DNA from: Clostridioides sp. ES-S-0010-02
GTDB taxonomy: Bacteria; Bacillota; Clostridia; Peptostreptococcales; Peptostreptococcaceae
Reading direction: 5' to 3'
Length of the DNA stretch: 64,000 bases
NCBI GenBank assembly: GCA_020641055.1
Contig: CP067345.1
Coordinates: 3,775,317 to 3,839,316 of the forward strand
Position numbers and translations under genes: made by a program. Below, one piece after another: positions 61,829-64,000 of this stretch. The notes beneath the pieces are model-generated. The model worked only from the letters and a program-made list of their open reading frames with translations, made no database searches and was not told where the DNA came from. Each line of letters opens with the position of its first letter. Within the stretch, counting starts at the first letter, position 1.

Positions 61829-64000
61829 ATGTTAAGAAAAGATAAAGTTTTATTATCACTACATAAGTTATGTAATAATATAACTTTAAAAGACCTACAA
61901 TCAGAGAAAACAGGATTTACTACTCTTGAAGTTGCTAACAATTCATCTCTTGATAGAAGTAATACTAGTAAAGAATTAAATAATCTATACAATGAAAAGA
62001 AAGTTGTAAAAATATCTGGTAAACCTATTTTATTTTTACATGCTGGTATTATTGAAAATTTGATTGGTCGTACTTTAAATAGCTCAGAATATTCTATAAG
62101 CAATTGTAATGAACTATTTAAATCAACTAAAAATGATTCAGAGGATATCTTCTCAACATTACTTGGATATGATTCTAGCCTTAAATTAGCTATAGAAAAA
62201 GCTAAATCTGCCATACTTTACCCTCCAAAAGGTCTTAATACATTACTTATAGGGCCTACTGGTGTTGGAAAAAGTACATTTGCTGAAACAATGTACAAAT
62301 ATGCTATAGAAAGCAAAGTCTTTTCTTCTGAAAGTAAATTTGTAGTATTTAATTGTGCTGAATACGCAGAAAATGCTAACTTACTTCTTAGTAATTTATT
62401 TGGTTATGTTAAAGGTTCTTTTACTGGTGCTAACAAGGATAAATTTGGGATAGTTGCACAGGCTAATGGTGGTATATTGTTTTTAGACGAAATACACAGA
62501 TTACCCCCAGAAGGTCAAGAGATGCTTTTTCTTTTGATGGATAAAGGTATATACAGACGATTAGGAGAATCTGATGTCGTACACAGAGCTACAGTCTTTA
62601 TTGTGTGTGCTACAACAGAAGATATACAGTCTTCCTTACTTGGAACTTTTCTAAGAAGAATTCCTGTTACAATTAACCTACCTGCTTTACAGGATAGGTC
62701 TTTAAAAGAAAGATTATCTCTCATTAAGTATTTCTTCATTATAGAATCTAAATATACTAATGCAACTATAAGAGTTCATAAAGATGTAATTAAATCATTA
62801 CTACTTTATGACTGTTTTGGTAATATAGGTCAACTTAAGTCTGATATACAACTTATGAGTGCAAGAGCATTTTTAAATTATAAGACTGAATTAAAAGATA
62901 ACATAGAAATAGACTTGTCTCTTGTTCCTGACTATATTTACACTGGTCTTTTAAAGTTGAATGAAAATCGCAGTAATTTAAACAAATTATCAGAACTTGA
63001 TTATATGCTTTTTTATGAATTCAATGGTAACAACTTAGAAGTTGAGTATACAAAAGAACTATCTAAATACAATATAGATACATCAAACAATGGATTTAGA
63101 TACTCTACAGAGATTCCTTATCTAGAAAATGATATAAGGAGTATGTTTATAAATTATATGGAGAAATACTCTACAAAATTACTTTCAGTATCATCAGTGA
63201 CTCATTCTGATTATACAAGTAATGAGATTTTTAAAGTAATCAACCCAAAGATTTACTATGCTGTTGAACACTCTTTAAAAGAAGCTGAAAAAATATCTAG
63301 AAATAAATATACAAAACAGACTTATGTTGCTCTTTCAATGCATATAAGTGCTCTAATAGAAAATATAAACCAGGATACATATAATCCTAAGTACAATCTA
63401 TATAATGATAAAATTTTCTTAGAGAAAGATTTAAATATAGCTAAAATAGTTTTAAGTATAATTGAAAATGACCTACAGATATCTTTACCCAAAGATGAAG
63501 TAAAATTTATATCTATGTTTCTAAATAGTACATACCTTGAGCCTAATAATCACGCTGAAAGTATTGGAGTTATAATACTTGCTCATGGAAATTCAACAGC
63601 TAGCAGTATGTGTGATGTAGCCAATTCACTACTTGGTACAAACCATTGTAATGCAATTGACATGCCTTTGGATGTGAAAGTAAGTACTATACTTGACAAA
63701 GCTATAGAATTGGTAAAAGAATGTGATAAAGGTAAGGGAGTACTCCTTTTAACAGATATGGGTTCTCTTATAGCTTTTGGAGAACTTATTTCAGAAAAGA
63801 CAAAGATTAAAACACGCTCTATTGAAATGGTGTCTACTCCAATAGTTTTGGAAGCAGTAAGAAAAAGTACTCTACCAGAAATGACCTTAGATGAGTTAGC
63901 TAACTCTTTAAGCTCTTTAAATCCATATATTGGACGAGCTGCAATTGACTCATCAGAAATAGATTACCCTGAAAAATCAAGAGATTATGTTATAATAACT
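61829..64000 (+). CDS. LevR-like sigma-54-dependent PTS regulator (3' end off window)
   Basis: 724 codons are present with no stop before the window end. An N-terminal HTH-like segment (KTGFTTLEVANNSSLDRSNT) precedes the AAA+ domain: Walker A GPTGVGKS near residues 142-149, the sigma-54 contact loop as GSFTGA, Walker B GGILFLDEIHRLP. Residues ~360-560 contain a PRD-type domain and ~580-690 an EIIA-Man-like domain (GVIILAHGNSTASSMCDVAN, GVLLLTDMGSL). LevR activators drive sigma-54 promoters of mannose-family PTS operons, controlled by phosphorylation through HPr and EII. A second PRD and the PTS genes would lie beyond the right edge. Confidence 0.9.
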   Translation, partial: MLRKDKVLLSLHKLCNNITLKDLQSEKTGFTTLEVANNSSLDRSNTSKELNNLYNEKKVVKISGKPILFLHAGIIENLIGRTLNSSEYSISNCNELFKSTKNDSEDIFSTLLGYDSSLKLAIEKAKSAILYPPKGLNTLLIGPTGVGKSTFAETMYKYAIESKVFSSESKFVVFNCAEYAENANLLLSNLFGYVKGSFTGANKDKFGIVAQANGGILFLDEIHRLPPEGQEMLFLLMDKGIYRRLGESDVVHRATVFIVCATTEDIQSSLLGTFLRRIPVTINLPALQDRSLKERLSLIKYFFIIESKYTNATIRVHKDVIKSLLLYDCFGNIGQLKSDIQLMSARAFLNYKTELKDNIEIDLSLVPDYIYTGLLKLNENRSNLNKLSELDYMLFYEFNGNNLEVEYTKELSKYNIDTSNNGFRYSTEIPYLENDIRSMFINYMEKYSTKLLSVSSVTHSDYTSNEIFKVINPKIYYAVEHSLKEAEKISRNKYTKQTYVALSMHISALIENINQDTYNPKYNLYNDKIFLEKDLNIAKIVLSIIENDLQISLPKDEVKFISMFLNSTYLEPNNHAESIGVIILAHGNSTASSMCDVANSLLGTNHCNAIDMPLDVKVSTILDKAIELVKECDKGKGVLLLTDMGSLIAFGELISEKTKIKTRSIEMVSTPIVLEAVRKSTLPEMTLDELANSLSSLNPYIGRAAIDSSEIDYPEKSRDYVIIT

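Noticed and set aside
61825-62739. Minus-strand open frames opposite the LevR-like gene
   Set aside because: They are antisense shadows of conserved AAA+ coding sequence (Walker motifs on plus).

Overview
The window looks like chromosomal DNA of a low-GC, spore-forming, motile clostridium, and the gene content points to Clostridioides difficile: a SleC-type cortex hydrolase beside a PrsW-type protease, a CheC/CheD chemotaxis operon with a perfect flagellar sigma (SigD) promoter, many c-di-GMP enzymes, a LevR-type PTS activator and indolepyruvate:ferredoxin oxidoreductase. I see no rRNA, tRNA, CRISPR array, phage module or transposase. The species name is inference from recognised families, not a search result.

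Layout. 1-9940 (mostly minus): DegV (cut by the window edge), TrmL, endonuclease III with a long lysine-rich N-terminal tail, a Lon-like protease, QueG, a lone RusA-like ORF on plus, an Fe-S aldo/keto reductase, endonuclease IV and an ArsR regulator. 10038-17235 (minus): glutaminase, a TGS-domain nucleoside kinase, a TIM-barrel protein, two tandem signal peptidases I, an RsmF-type methyltransferase and a PrsW-type protease. 17522-18793 (plus): sleC. 19012-22388 (minus): a membrane protein and iorAB.

22815-25935 (minus) is the most distinctive region. Two tandem-duplicated small secreted proteins lie next to a BlaI-type repressor and an M56 (BlaR1-like) sensor protease that has no penicillin-binding domain. 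All three promoters carry the same pair of dyad operators 31-32 bp apart, which makes a small self-contained regulon with an unknown signal and unknown effectors. 26140-29871 holds a DUF975 membrane protein, a lipoprotein, an ornithine cyclodeaminase-family enzyme and a DUF3298-type protein.

29991-39017 (minus) is one chemotaxis operon read cheY-cheC-cheD-cheW-(REC-GGDEF)-mcp-cheA-cheW-cheR-cheB. It is preceded by a SigD promoter at 39342-39368 and a ~320-nt leader. cheC has no usual start codon in the position its conserved N-terminus requires and probably starts at ATT or ATA.

39616-51727 carries metabolite-uptake islands and their likely regulators: GyrI-like and WYL proteins (minus); a DUF3100 two-gene permease with an M20 amidohydrolase (plus); a TipA-like MerR gene followed by the remnant of a GyrI-like gene; a membrane GGDEF protein; an AbgT transporter with an M20 peptidase behind a TTGACA-17-TATACT promoter with a CodY-like box; and a convergent regulator with a GTP-cyclohydrolase-III-like domain. 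52011-61142 (minus): a 1040-residue PAS-GAF-GGDEF-GGDEF-EAL protein, a KdpE/short-KdpD pair without kdpFABC, a Gate-domain transporter and a split ThrE exporter. 61829 to the window end (plus) is a LevR-like sigma-54 activator, incomplete.

Intergenic spacers are AT-rich and contain several short tandem repeats. Two of these run across the stop codon of the neighbouring gene (nfo and the DUF3298 gene). Start codons were chosen by Shine-Dalgarno spacing, and many differ from the longest open frame.
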